From the NCBI GenBank assembly GCA_038380435.1, contig JAWZYU010000017.1, positions 23,807,283 to 23,871,282 of the forward strand: DNA of 64,000 nucleotides, written 5' to 3'. The notes under the pieces are model-generated. The model was not told the DNA's origin. It was given only the letters and a program-made list of their open reading frames with translations, and ran no database searches. The position numbers and the translations under genes were made by a program. Source of the stretch: Ryuthela nishihirai. Lineage: Eukaryota > Arthropoda > Arachnida > Araneae > Heptathelidae. Shown here piece by piece: positions 46,315 through 56,375 of the stretch (position 1 is its first letter; each line of letters opens with the position of its first letter).

Positions 46315-46600
46315 CTAGAAAAGAATCGAGGTGGGGTGGGTTGGGGAAAAAAATTGACCTGAGATATATAAGGAGGGGAGAGTAGCAAGAGATGATTTCC
46401 AATGCAATAAAACATTTTTCCCTCCATTTTACATGTCTTTAAAAAATTAAGCATAAGTTATTCTTCAAAACCATGAAATATAAATAAATTTAATAATTTT
46501 TTAACCATGAAATATAAATAAATTGAATAATGTTTTTGTCCTTATTACCCTTACTAGCATTCTGAAAGGGGTGGGGACTTCCTAGATACAGCTCTGCACT
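46315..46600. repeat. Dispersed repeat R1, copy 3
   Basis: See copy 1. This copy has an internal duplication of AACCATGAAATATAAATAAA (about 46468 and 46503) and lies in the inserted part of the palindrome. Confidence 0.7.
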
Positions 46601-46629
46601 GGATATAGTTGTACATCAATCCCTGAAAA

Positions 46630-46722
46630 ATAAATAAATAAATATCCCTCAAGCAACTGCTTGCCACAGAGGTCTGACAGGAGCCTGTCAGTTTATATGC
46701 TATAGTAGAAGGTATGTGAGGA
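46630..46722 (-). repeat. SINE family B, truncated, reverse orientation
   Basis: AAATAAATAAATATCCCTC then AGCAACTGCTTGCC and CTGACAGGAGCCTGTCAG. Lies next to the R1 copy, inside the inserted part of the palindrome. Confidence 0.85.
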
Positions 46723-46769
46723 TACTCTTTGTTGCTGCACAACACAGCAAACACGGCAATCCCCGGTTC

Positions 46770-47230
46770 CGTCTCACGACACTACCGAGTTGAATGGAAA
46801 GCCGCGACTATCTACTGTCGGAGACAAGGCATATAGATATAAATGCATCTCATCCCCGACATCCTATGGCGAGCAGTTCTGTAGAAGGAAAGCTCATCCA
46901 TCGGTCAAAACCTGGAATTTACTCTGTTCCCCAGTTAGCCACGAACAAGGATATGTAGATCAAAGTTCCCTCGGCACCCGGGGTAGAGACTTTTAGTTGG
47001 ACCCAGACTTTGAAAAGGGCCCTTGCCTATTAGGGGACCAATCCGTTGGGCAGGGTCCTTGAACTGCTTCACTGAACGCCTGATTTTGAGGTCTTGGCAC
47101 CGTCCAACCGGGCCACTAAACCGGTCAGCGATGCCTTCGACCTCGGTTGGTCTTGGCTCTGTCCAACCGGGGCCCATACCGGTCAGCAGAGTCTTCGACC
47201 GGTATGAAAAAGATGCTGCGTAGCTTTCAT
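46770..47230. other. GC-rich island with two tandem 60-bp units
   Basis: Composition is clearly higher in G+C than the flanks. At 47089 and 47149, GGTCTTGGC(A/T)C(C/T)GTCCAACC and CCGGTCAGC...TTCGACC recur as two adjacent units. Open frames on both strands (46790-47252) show no recognised motif. Source unknown. Confidence 0.55.
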
Positions 47231-47695
47231 TTGATATATAATTTTTTGACAAACCTGAAGTGGGGTGAAATAACTGTTTAAAAACAACGCGAATGCAAAA
47301 CCGAATTAAAAAAAAAAGGTAGTTTTTTGATAACTATAAAAAAAATATTAACCTTCCCCAAAAAAAAAAATCGATTTTATTTAGCAATAATAGTCGAAAT
47401 AGTCTGCTAATTTAATCATAGGGTTCATTCACTATTACTATAAACGGAAAATATAAAAACCTTTAAATGATGAATAAGATTCTTTTTCATACATGAAACA
47501 ATTGCGATTTTATTGAGCAGTATTCGTATAAAACATTCGGATATATTGCAACTGAACAACAGCGCGCGGCTTTCTGAGTAGGAACAACATGGCAACTCCC
47601 GTTCTCTGCGGCTACACTAGCGACATTTGCTAAGAGATAGTAAGGATGCCTCCCCCTCCTCCTACCTCCTTGGGTTACCATGGCCCTATGAGAGT

Positions 47696-48799
47696 TTCGC
47701 ATGTTTCTTTTCTGTAGGCTGGATAGGGCGCCTTCCTCTCTTCCTATCTTTGTGGCAGGGAATTTTCAGAAATATTACTCCTTTGCTTCTTACTATCAAG
47801 GTTGCTTCCTTTTTCTTACTGATATGAAGTAGGCATATGTGCAAAAATAAGAATACTGCCTCTAACACGAGTATGAGTTAATATACGAACAAATATTCCC
47901 TCTGGCGAATTTGCAGCATTCGTTTTTAAAGAGAACAAATTTTGTATTTTGCTACTTGTGGACTTTTAAATGGTGGAAATTCGAATTAATGGATGATTTC
48001 GAAAATGGAAATAGTAATATTTTACTAGCAAGTGTATATAGAACCAAAAATAATTTTTTATTTATGTCTTTAAAAAAAGGGGGGGGGGTAAAACACTCTG
48101 TAAAACAAAAAATGGTAGGAGGGCAAGAAGTTGCCTTGCACTCTGCTACCAAACTTTCCAGTCTTTCGTAAGAATAGATCACTTACAATATTAGCCTAAA
48201 GTTTGGCATTTAAGGCCACTAACCAGGATGTTAAAATTATCGGAAGTTGCGGGTAATGCGAACATTAATAGTTCATTGTTACTGCAATGGATATTACTGC
48301 TAATAATTTTGCTGTATGTTGGGCATCAGTTGCAAACAAGTCCAATTGAAGGGTATCTCGATGTTCCTTATTTATCTGATTTGAAAAGTATTTTTCATTT
48401 ATCTCTAAAAAAAAGGCTAAGAGATGGAGAGAAAGATGATAAAGTGAAACTAATAGTTCGCTATTTTAAATACTATCTCAAAAGGAAAAAAAAAGTAATT
48501 TTTTTTTCCTTTTTTGATACCTATATATGATTGCAAGACGAAGTTATAATCACATCAACTTCTGAATTCTGTGTGAACCGCAACCACAAGAATCACGTAA
48601 ACAAGCTGGAAAGCGTGGCTGTAGTAATAGCTTGACCAAGGTAATAGTAACGTGTGCAATATTATCAAGGACTTCTTTTATTTACTACTTGAAATGGTAT
48701 GTGTGTCATTTAACTATTTTAATGTAAATATATTTACATAGTTTTTCATCTGTTAAGTATTTAAAAGTTGTAATCCGGGCGACACGATTTTTTTGATGA
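47696..48799. other. AT-rich stretch with possible D3 repeat
   Basis: 48130-48210 (CACTCTGCTACCAAACTTTC, then AGATCACTTACAATATT) loosely resembles D3. No gene was recognised. Confidence 0.4.
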
Positions 48800-48819
48800 A
48801 ATCAATGCAAACTTGAACA

Positions 48820-49330
48820 ATGGTAACATTATTCCTTGATTTTCAAAAGGCATTCGACACATTAAAAATTAACATCTTACATAATAATTGGATAACATAG
48901 GAATTAAGGGGACGTTTATTTCACTCTATTAAAATTAGTGTAAAGGATAGAAGTAACAAAAATTAGGAACATCACTAGTGAAGTGAAAGGAGTCTGCTAT
49001 GGACCCCCTTAACGCTCTCTATTGGGACCATTACTTTCCGTTATCTATGTTAACGATATCGACACCCTATAGATTAACTATAATATTCTATCTGTTTATT
49101 GATTTTTTAGATAATTCTATCTGATTATATGCTAATGACACTCTGATCTTATGCAGTGGCAAATTTTTGAAAAAGTTAACAGCGACCTATATAAAGATTT
49201 TGATACTATTTCAATATGATTGCAAAGAAATTGTATATATTTAAACACAAACCAATATAAGGCCATGTACTTCCATTCAAAGATAAAGGGGAAGACAGAT
49301 AGGTAACTAATTCAAATTGTAGTGTAGCAT
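48820..49330 (+). mobile_element. Degenerate jockey-like reverse-transcriptase relic
   Basis: Fragments read TLFLDFQKAFDTL (RT palm motif), then LLSVIYVNDIDTL and, in another frame, the YANDTLILC region (TATGCTAATGACACTCTGAT). Many stops and frameshifts separate them. This is a different segment from the 3' fragments at 15830 and 19800. Confidence 0.75.
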
Positions 49331-49729
49331 CACCTAATGTAAGACCCTAATTACTCGTTTTCTCTCTGTGCTCATCTTGTTATGACAACCATTAATCTGT
49401 CTCATTTCATAGCTTTTAACAGAAGATGGAAAGGTGTGTTGATATGGCATAAAATATCAGGGAATGAAAAAAAAACATATTAATCTAATTACTTGATGAA
49501 TCTGTAAAAATGAATATGGAATCACAGTCTTAATATACTAGGAAATGGACCAAAAAGGTACTCAGTGTTGAGTGCTGTTAAATGTTGAAATAGTGGCAAA
49601 ACACCTTGCCAAATTAGTTTGTCTATTTTTTACATTCTCTCTCATACAATCTCAAACAATTAATAAAATGCATATACATTTTTAAAGGTTTGCATAATGA
49701 TTATTTCAATATTAGATAATTATGAATGA

Positions 49730-49930
49730 TTTGTTGATAAATATTCCAGCTTCCATAACTCTTTAAATACTAAATCAAAATCATTGAAAAAAAATTAGAT
49801 TTAAATAGATTTAGATCTTCATCTTTAGTCACATTTTTCTGTTAAATATATGTTTTAAAACTTTATAGAGCTTTGAAGTTAGATTCCCATTGATATAATA
49901 TAGAAATTCTATAATATTTTTGTTAAAACA
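49730..49930 (+). repeat. R2 repeat, isolated copy
   Basis: AATATTCCAGCTTCCATAAC, GATTTAAATAGATTTAGAT and GATTCCCATTGATATAAT follow the order seen at 44985-45160. Confidence 0.75.
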
Positions 49931-50324
49931 GTGTATTTAGGATTCAGAAATATTATTCAATATTTAAAGCCCTGAAAAGTACAACTCAAGCATTTTAAAC
50001 ATGCATTAGGTAGCAATATTACTATTTTTACATTTTTTTTTCTGTTTGAGGTGTTACAGAAGCATTGCTCTACATATTTATTTATATTCTGGATGAATAA
50101 CTGTAATATTATCATTTGAATATAATGAAAATTATTCAATATCAGTATCTCCCACATTGAAACGTTATCTAGATGGACACTGACATCTAGGGGCCATTGC
50201 TCGAACTACTCAGAACATGTTTTTTCACATTCTGAGGGCAAATGGACAAGTGCTGTTATAGAGGAGATGGTGGTGCAGTCCATAGCAGAGAATTATCTGA
50301 TTATTGAAATGTATTATTATCGTT

Positions 50325-50530
50325 GTGGCCGTCCCATGGCTGAGTGGTTAGCGTGCTTGGCTACTGATCTAAGGGACCTGGGTTCAATCCCTGGGTAAGG
50401 CATGAATGTTATGTGTTGTTTTTCTGCTGAGGTCCTGCCATCCTCTCTGACCTTCTACTATGGCATATAAACTGACAAGCTCCTGTCAGACCTCTGTGGC
50501 AAGCAGCTGCTTGAGGGGGTATTTTTTTTT
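50325..50530 (+). repeat. SINE family B, full length
   Basis: GGCCGTCCCATGGCTGAGTG with A box TGGCTGAGTGG, B box GGTTCAATCCC, then GACAAGCTCCTGTC and AAGCAGCTGCTT, ending in GGGGTA plus a T run. It ends 34 bp from the Tc1 element. Confidence 0.92.
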
Positions 50531-50564
50531 ATTGCTATCGGTGTGTCATGAGAAAGTGAACCTA

Positions 50565-51193
50565 CAGTACTGTGCAAATTAGTTGGGACAATAGGCAAAT
50601 GCAGTAACAAAGACACAACTAAAATATTTATTTGTTTAATAGTGCAGTTAATAGTTAATGTGACCACCCTTAGCTTTAATTACTTCTTTCACCCTCTCAA
50701 CCATTGATGCCACTAACTTTCCACACATCTCCTTCACTTCAGGGTCGTGGTACCACACTTTCACGACACTTTCTATCATTTTAGTTTTCGTTGTCCAATC
50801 CATCTTAGATATGCGCGCTTTAATAATGGCCCACAAATTTTAAATGGGGTTTAGATCGGGTGAATTTCCTGGCCACTCCAATACCTTCAAATGTTGCTGG
50901 GTAAAGAAGCTCTTAGCAAGCTTAGAATTGTGGCATGGAGCCAGATCCTGTTGAAATACCCCATCGCCGTTAGGAAACAGCTTCTGCAGTGTTGGGACCA
51001 TTTTTGCCTCCAGAACACCTATGTACTTTTTGCTGTCTATCATTCCTTCAATGGGGTGAAGTGTCTGTGGCCTGGAAGCTGTGAAACATCCCCAAAACAC
51101 GACCTTTGGTGGGTGTTTGGGGGATTGCTGGATGTGGCTGGATCGAAAAGCTTCTCCAGGCTTCGCTTGTCCCAATTAATTCACACAGTACTG
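50565..51193 (-). mobile_element. Tc1-like transposon with internal deletion, 629 bp
   Basis: The terminal repeats begin CAGTACTGTG at both ends. They share CAGTACTGTG, then AATTA(G/A)TTGGGACA, and are flanked by TA (50563-50564 and 51194-51195). The element is far shorter than a full Tc1 of about 1.6 kb because the first half of the transposase is gone. Confidence 0.92.
50645..51175 (-). pseudogene. Tc1 transposase 3' half with stop at the catalytic Glu
   Basis: On the minus strand it reads KHPPKVVFWGCFTASRPQTL, VFQQDLAPCHNSKLAKSFF and PGNSPDLNPI. A TAA then replaces the catalytic Glu of the family motif NPIENLW, and the same frame continues NLWAIIKARISKMDWTT to KAKGGHINY. The second catalytic Asp (QQDLAPCH) is intact. 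The N-terminal paired-type DNA-binding half and the first catalytic Asp are deleted. Confidence 0.9.
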
Positions 51194-51217
51194 TAGTACT
51201 AAATGTGCCACATCAAA

Positions 51218-51508
51218 GGGGTGGCTCAGCCAGTATCACATCACACGTGTAATTGCAGTTCCCAGATTCGAGTCCCAGCTGGGCCAGCATTGAGATTTAT
51301 CTCCTCAAAACTCTCTGCCCATTGTCAATAGGGGAACACTAATGAGCTTGGAAAGGCTGTCATCTGTCAGATGGGATGTCAGATGTGTTAAGCTGTTCCA
51401 ATGGGTCCCCTCCCCCAAATTTCTCTGAGCCTTCGGGGTCCTTGTGAGCTGGCCATTTAGCCCATTGTGTGCAAAAAAGTCCCGCTGAGAGGTAAAACAA
51501 CCCAACCT
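51218..51508 (+). repeat. SINE family A with internal deletion
   Basis: Head GGGGTGGCTCAGCCAGTAT, B box GATTCGAGTCCC and the body are present, but the CGTGTGCGGGAGAGCC to CTCCCAACAG part is missing. The 3' end GGTAAAACAACCCAAC is present. Confidence 0.88.
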
Positions 51509-51930
51509 AACACACAACAAAGTAAATCTAGTACTAGGTGTGCCACAACATAAGATTTCTTTAAATGGGAAGAGCTAGATCATCAAATATGGAATACAGT
51601 TTCCTTTGATCATAAAACAATGCATGGGATTGGAACCCCAACCTCTCAAATAAGGAGCAATTCTTATGCTATTGCTGAGTGTAATGAGTTATGTCTCAAA
51701 TTAAAGCTTACATGGGGAGCATCATGGGCTACCACAAATTATTTCCCTTTCTTCATCCTTCTCCCCCAAGGAAATGGGGAATGAAATTTTTATGGGGTAA
51801 ATGTAATGGGTAATGTCAAACAATGTGTCAACTACTAATGTTTTTAGGAGTTTTTTTTAGCTTACTGACCCAAACACCAGTTAAATATGCTAGTATGCAT
51901 ATATTTCTTTCTCGGATTTTTTCTTGAAGT
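51509..51930. other. Stretch without recognised gene
   Basis: No supported coding signal. GGGATTGGAACCCCAACCTC (51617-51636) may be a tRNA-like fragment. Confidence 0.4.
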
Positions 51931-52560
51931 TCTGTAATGAAAGCTCTTTATAATAACACTGTCATGTGTGAGAGTTGGTACGTCTTGCAGCGATTGGTTT
52001 AACATTGCTAGTGGAGTTAGACAAAAATTCACTTTGTCTCCTTTTCTGTTTTGTTTGGTTATTGATTATGTTTGCAAAATTCTTTGCAAGGAAAGATTTT
52101 TGACTTAAATGGTCTAGAGATTTCAAAATTTCTGATTTAGATTATGCAGATGATTTGGCCCTGTGGGCTAATGATGTTGATGAGATGAATTATTTCATTA
52201 GGGTTGTTGATGAGATTGGTAATAGAGTAGGTTTGGTGATAAGCAGAGAAAAAATTAAAGTGATGAAAATTGGTCAGGCAGATGGTGCTGTAGTTACTTT
52301 GAATGGCTGCACTCTTAAGCAAGTGTCTCAGTTTAATTATCTTGGGAGCTTTGTAACAGATACTGGTGATGTCCAACATGAGATAAATAGAAGAATAGGG
52401 ATTGCTGCTGGGACTTTTAAGAATCTATGGAGAGTGTGGAAAAATAGGCATGTACAGCTAAGCACTAAAATTAGGCTGTATAATAATCTGGTTCTTTCTA
52501 AGGTTAGTTATGGTATCAAAACATGGACCCTTTGTAAGCAGGATAACAAGGAACTTTGTT
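51931..52560 (+). mobile_element. LINE reverse-transcriptase fragment, YADD intact
   Basis: VMKALYNNTVMCES lies in a first frame. After frameshifts, the text at 52100-52555 reads WSRDFKISDLDYADDLAL, VVDEIGNRVGLVISREKIKV, CTLKQVSQFNYLGSFVTDTG and KIRLYNNLVLSKVSYG. YADD is the RT active site. The copy is cut off after LCKQDNKEL by an unrelated sequence at about 52558 (see the fold-back entry). Confidence 0.88.
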
Positions 52561-53060
52561 TGGGACCGAGGATTTGGGTGCCTACCATTGGTGCCATCTA
52601 TGATCTCAGGTGGCAACTATTTCTTTTTATATTGTGTTAATAAGATTGAAATAAATAATAAAGTCCCTTACCGCTATTTAGCATTATTAATGATTTGAAC
52701 ATAGATGACAATCACAGCGTTACCTGTTGACTTTTTAACATCAATATTTATTATTTATTTCCATCTTACTCAGCACAATGTAAAAAGAAATAGTTGCTAC
52801 CCGAGATCATAGATGGTGCCAATGGTAGGCACCCAAATCCTCGGTGAAGAGTTTAGAGTCTTAAAATTAGTGGAAAAAAGATGAGTCGGCATTAGTTCAA
52901 TGGTTGAATACTCTGGCATATTTCTTGAGAGATGTGGGTTCAAGTCCCATATATCAGTGAAATTTTATCCACAAAATGTTTATTGATATATTGATGTTAA
53001 AAAGTCAACAGATAACACTGTGATTGTCACTATGTTTAAAAATGATGGTAATAAAGTTTG
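52558..53060. mobile_element. Fold-back element with tRNA-like head, locus 1
   Basis: 52558-52640 (GGGACCGAGGATTTGGGTGC) is inverted at 52775-52845. 52690-52750 (AACATAGATGACAATCACAG, TTGACTTTTTAACATCAATA) is inverted at 52983-53045. Between them, 52893-52965 is tRNA-like: AGTTCAATGGTTGAA resembles an A box and GGGTTCAAGTCCCA a B box. Just upstream of the first mapped ISY1 exon. Confidence 0.75.
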
Positions 53061-53193
53061 CTTAAAAGTAAATAAAAATTGAGTTTATAAAGAATTAAAA
53101 GGTTAAGTTCTGAGGGACATATTTTGAAACGTATTGTACACATATTATTATAGATTTATTAAATAACTCTAATAATTTTTTTCTCTTTGACAG

Positions 53194-53216
53194 GCTCGTA
53201 ATGCAGAAAAAGCAAT
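53194..53216 (+). CDS. ISY1: ISY1 micro-exon (residues about 2-9)
   Basis: A 23-base exon after the acceptor TTTTTTTCTCTTTGACAG and before the donor GTAAGT. It encodes ARNAEKA plus the first two bases of Met, the invariant start of ISY1 proteins (MARNAEKAM). The initiator ATG must end the previous exon, which was not located. Phase joins exactly to the exon at 57745. Confidence 0.93.
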
Positions 53217-54249
53217 GTAAGTGAGACAGTCTTTTAATGCATAAAAGTGTTCAACAGTTAAATATTTGTTAAAAATATTTAATATATTTAAATTTTTCTG
53301 TTTTAAAGTCTTTATTTTTTTTCACTGTTTATTGTAAAAAATTTAGCACAATTTTAATATATAGAAACAAAATATATCATATATAACATTAAATGACTGA
53401 TGATGACTAAATGACTGATGATTTATTTATTCAACAGATTTTGGCACCCTTTAATTTCCCAAATGCTGTATATCTAAATTAACTGTAATTAGTGCACCAT
53501 ATCAAATTTGCAGTTTTTTACTGTTGAACTCACAGGAAATGATTTGAACTCACAGGAAATGATTACATTGCCTTCCCTTGTACAGGCTTTCTTCTAGTAG
53601 ATCATAAAAACATTTAAGTATATATTTCATTAGATTTTGAGTTTATGCATATTTTGTTGAGTGTAAAGATTCAATTAACAATTTCATTATGAAACATATC
53701 TTCCCCCCCCCCCCTAATTAGTCTTCAATAATAAAATTTTAAATAGTCGGTTAATCCTTAATTTAAGGTTTGAATTTGTATCTAGTAAAGAATCTCTTTA
53801 CTTAGAGAGTCTTGCTTATACTTACAAATCAAAGAGACATTCCCTTCTTATGGTAAGCTTGTTTACCAGTGCTGTCACCATTCATTTTATAAGGGCATAA
53901 GTACTGTTTATTAAGGTTTTTTTCAATCACCCTTTCCATAGATATTATGGCTCCTAAATATATATTTCAATAGAATTTAAACTAAAAGCTGTAAAATGTG
54001 CAGTGAAAAAATGGAGGGAAAGTTACAGCTTAACAGCTAAATTGTGTTAAAGGAAAATGAAGAAGAATGAGGCATGCAGAAATTTCTGAATTTGAGCAAT
54101 GTTTTCTAAAATTGTTTACTTAATGTGGGAGCAAAAACATTCCAGTAGGTTGGAATCTATTGTGATAGAAAGCATTAGAATACAGCAAGGAATTTGGTTA
54201 CACAGAATTTACAGCTAGTAGTGGCTGTAGTTGTACAGCACACAACTTA

Positions 54250-55664
54250 AGAGCCCAGTCTTAAATGCTATAACAGTTGTTTCCTACCACAGTTCTTGTG
54301 ATAACTATAGGGGTATCAGCCTACTTTCTGTTTCAGCTAAATTTCTTTGCATGATTGTGCTTAATAGAATTAAGAATCTGGTTGATGGACAATTGCATGA
54401 TGAGCAGTGTGGATTCAGAATTGGTAGGGGATGTGTAGATCAGATTTTTTCACTTAGCAGATTCTTGAGAAATATTTAGAGTTTCAGAAACCTGTGGTTA
54501 CTAGCTTCATAGATTTCAAAAAGGCTTTTGACTCTGTTGATCATCATAATTTGTGATTGATCATGAGATCATAGGACATACCTGACAACTTAATTAACAT
54601 AATGAAAGCTTTCTATAATAGCACCGAGTCATGTGTGAGAGTTGGTGAAGCTCATAGCAATTTGTTTAGGATTGCTTCTGATGTTCGACAAGGGTGCATT
54701 TTGTCCCCTTTTCTCTTTGGTTATTGATTATGTTATGCAAACGTCTTTGCAAGGGAAAGATTTTGACTTTAAATGGTCTAGAGATTTAAAAATTTCTGAT
54801 TAGATTTTTCAGGTGATTTGGCCTTGTTGGCTAATGATGTTGATGAGATGAATTCTTTCATTTAGGGCTGTTGATGAGTCTGGTAATAGAGTTGGTTTGG
54901 TTATAAAAAAAAAATACCCCCTCAAGCAGCTGCTTGCCACAGAGGTCTGACAGGAGCCTGTCAAATTATATGCCACAGTAGATCTAGGTTATGGTTCAGT
55001 TAATCTGAATGGTTGTACCCTTGAGCAAGTGTCTCAGTTTAATTAACTTAGGAGCTATGTAACAGAAACTGGTGATGTGCAGCATGAGATTAACAGACAA
55101 ATAGGGATTGCTGCTGGGACTTCTAAGAATCTATGAAGAGTGTGGAGAAATAGGCATATACACCTAAATACTAAAATTAGATTGTATAATAGTTTGGTTC
55201 TTTCTAGTGTTAGTTATGGTATTGAAACTTGGATGCTTTGTAAACATGATAACAGAAAACTTGATGCCTTTGAATCTATACCCAAAATACTACTTATGCA
55301 GTATCTTGGGTATTAGGTATAAGCAATGTGTAACAAACACAAAGTGATTGTAAGTAATGATGAGGTGCAAAGGAGTCAGCAACCTCCTTTGAGCAACCTT
55401 TTTTGCAGAGAGAGACTGCATTGGTTTGGCCGTGTTACTCATGTACATAACTGGATTAGTGAATAGGGTTATGAACAATGTACCTAAAGGCCTCAGAAAG
55501 AGGGGGAGACCTAGGATGCGGTGGGAAGACAATGCAAAGCAGGACCTTGTTAGCATGGTCTACAGTGGCAAGTGCAGCAGATGTGGCTCATGGGAGATAT
55601 GTTTGGAGAACTAAATTGCACAATCTGGTTGAACCTTCATAGCTCATGGTTTCTTGAAGATGAC
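54250..55664 (+). mobile_element. LINE reverse-transcriptase relic, longest copy
   Basis: Reads SCDNYRGISLLSVSAKFLCM, VLNRIKNLVDGQLHDEQCGF, RIGRGCVDQIFSLSRFLRNI and then, in shifted frames, the equivalents of FIDFKKAFDSVD, QGCILSPFLF and VIDYVM. Later come GDVQHEINRQIGIAAGTSKN and VNRVMNNVPKGLRKRGRPRM. NYRGISLLSV...QCGFRxGRG is typical of non-LTR endonuclease/RT proteins. A truncated SINE B at 54905-54984 interrupts it. Many stops; dead. Confidence 0.88.
54905..54984 (-). repeat. SINE family B, truncated, nested in the LINE relic
   Basis: TACCCCCTCAAGCAGCTGCTT and CTGACAGGAGCCTGTC preceded by an A run on the + strand. It interrupts the RT relic between VGLVIK-like and VNLNGCTLEQVSQ segments. 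Confidence 0.88.
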
Positions 55665-55670
55665 AATGAA

Positions 55671-55841
55671 GCTGGTTAAGTAGATAGGTGTAAAAGAAAA
55701 ATTGTCTTGGGTGGAGTGGGATCTGAATCCAAGATCTCCTGATGTGTTGGGATGTCATCAGGAGGTCATGGGTTCAGATACCACCCCACCCAAGACAGTT
55801 TTTTTCCTCTATACCTATCTGCATCCTGCTACTTAACCAGC
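55671..55841. mobile_element. Fold-back element with tRNA-like text, locus 2
   Basis: Arm 55671-55745 (GCTGGTTAAGTAGATAGG, TTGTCTTGGGTGGAGTGGG) pairs with 55755-55841 (CCACCCAAGACAGTT, ACTTAACCAGC). GGTCATGGGTTCAGATACCA in the right arm resembles a tRNA B box. The loop is only about 9 bases. Confidence 0.82.
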
Positions 55842-56181
55842 TTAATAGTAATTAAATATCTAGTGAATCAATGATGAACCATGGATTCGTTTGTCCATAT
55901 TCTATACTTTATTTTGAAGCTTATATGATATGTCACACTGTGGATTTATTTGTTTGTTTAGATGTGTGGATTCCCTTTTCATGAAAACAAAATTTTACAG
56001 TTACTTTAGGGAAAGAGTTTTGACATGGAAAGATTTTTAAATTTTTTACATAAAAAAATATTAGAACAATTCTGTGTACAATTTTTTTTTAGATAATCAC
56101 ATGTTCATAAATTCCCATGCAATAGTTCTTTGGGTGTCAGCTAATTTTAATTTTTAGCTGGATGCAAATAATAGAAAAAGA

Positions 56182-56375
56182 AATACCCCCTCAAGCAGCT
56201 GCTTGCTACAGAGTTCTGACAGGAGCCTGTCAGTTTATATACCATAGTAGAAGGTCTGTGAGGATGGCAGGGCCTCAGCAGAAAAATAACACAAACATCC
56301 ATGCCTTACCCAGGTTTGATCCCAGGCCCTTTTGATCAGTAGCCAAGCGTTCTAACCACTTGGCCACGGAACAGC
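56182..56375 (-). repeat. SINE family B, full length, reverse orientation
   Basis: Reverse complement has A box CCAAGTGGTTAGAACGC, B-box-like GGGATCAAACC, GACAGGCTCCTGTC... variants and AAGCAGCTGCTT. Diverged in the B box. Confidence 0.9.

Larger units (their letters stand above)
44158..47695. mobile_element. Large imperfect palindrome / fold-back element, about 3.5 kb
   Basis: The outer arms 44158-44405 and 47370-47695 pair through GTCGCTAGTGTAGCCGC with GCGGCTACACTAGCGAC, CAGAAAGCCGC with GCGGCTTTCTG, and ATACGAATACTGCTCAATAA with its complement near 47511. Further inward, GCATAATATTTCAAAGTTCT (44577) pairs with the text near 46155. About 430-bp arms, 45030-45460 and 45704-46135, pair next (CATAGGT...CCTTTGATC landmarks). 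The spacer is 45461-45703. The arms are diverged and contain no transposase frame. Roughly 1.1 kb at 46270-47340 has no left-arm partner and looks inserted. Confidence 0.8.

Noticed and set aside
47023..47252. Open frames on both strands in the GC-rich island
   Set aside because: They are carried by two tandem units and a GC-rich composition that lowers stop frequency; no protein family was recognised.
52893..52965. Possible functional tRNA
   Set aside because: The boxes are tRNA-like, but pairing of the acceptor arm is poor and the text belongs to a fold-back element.
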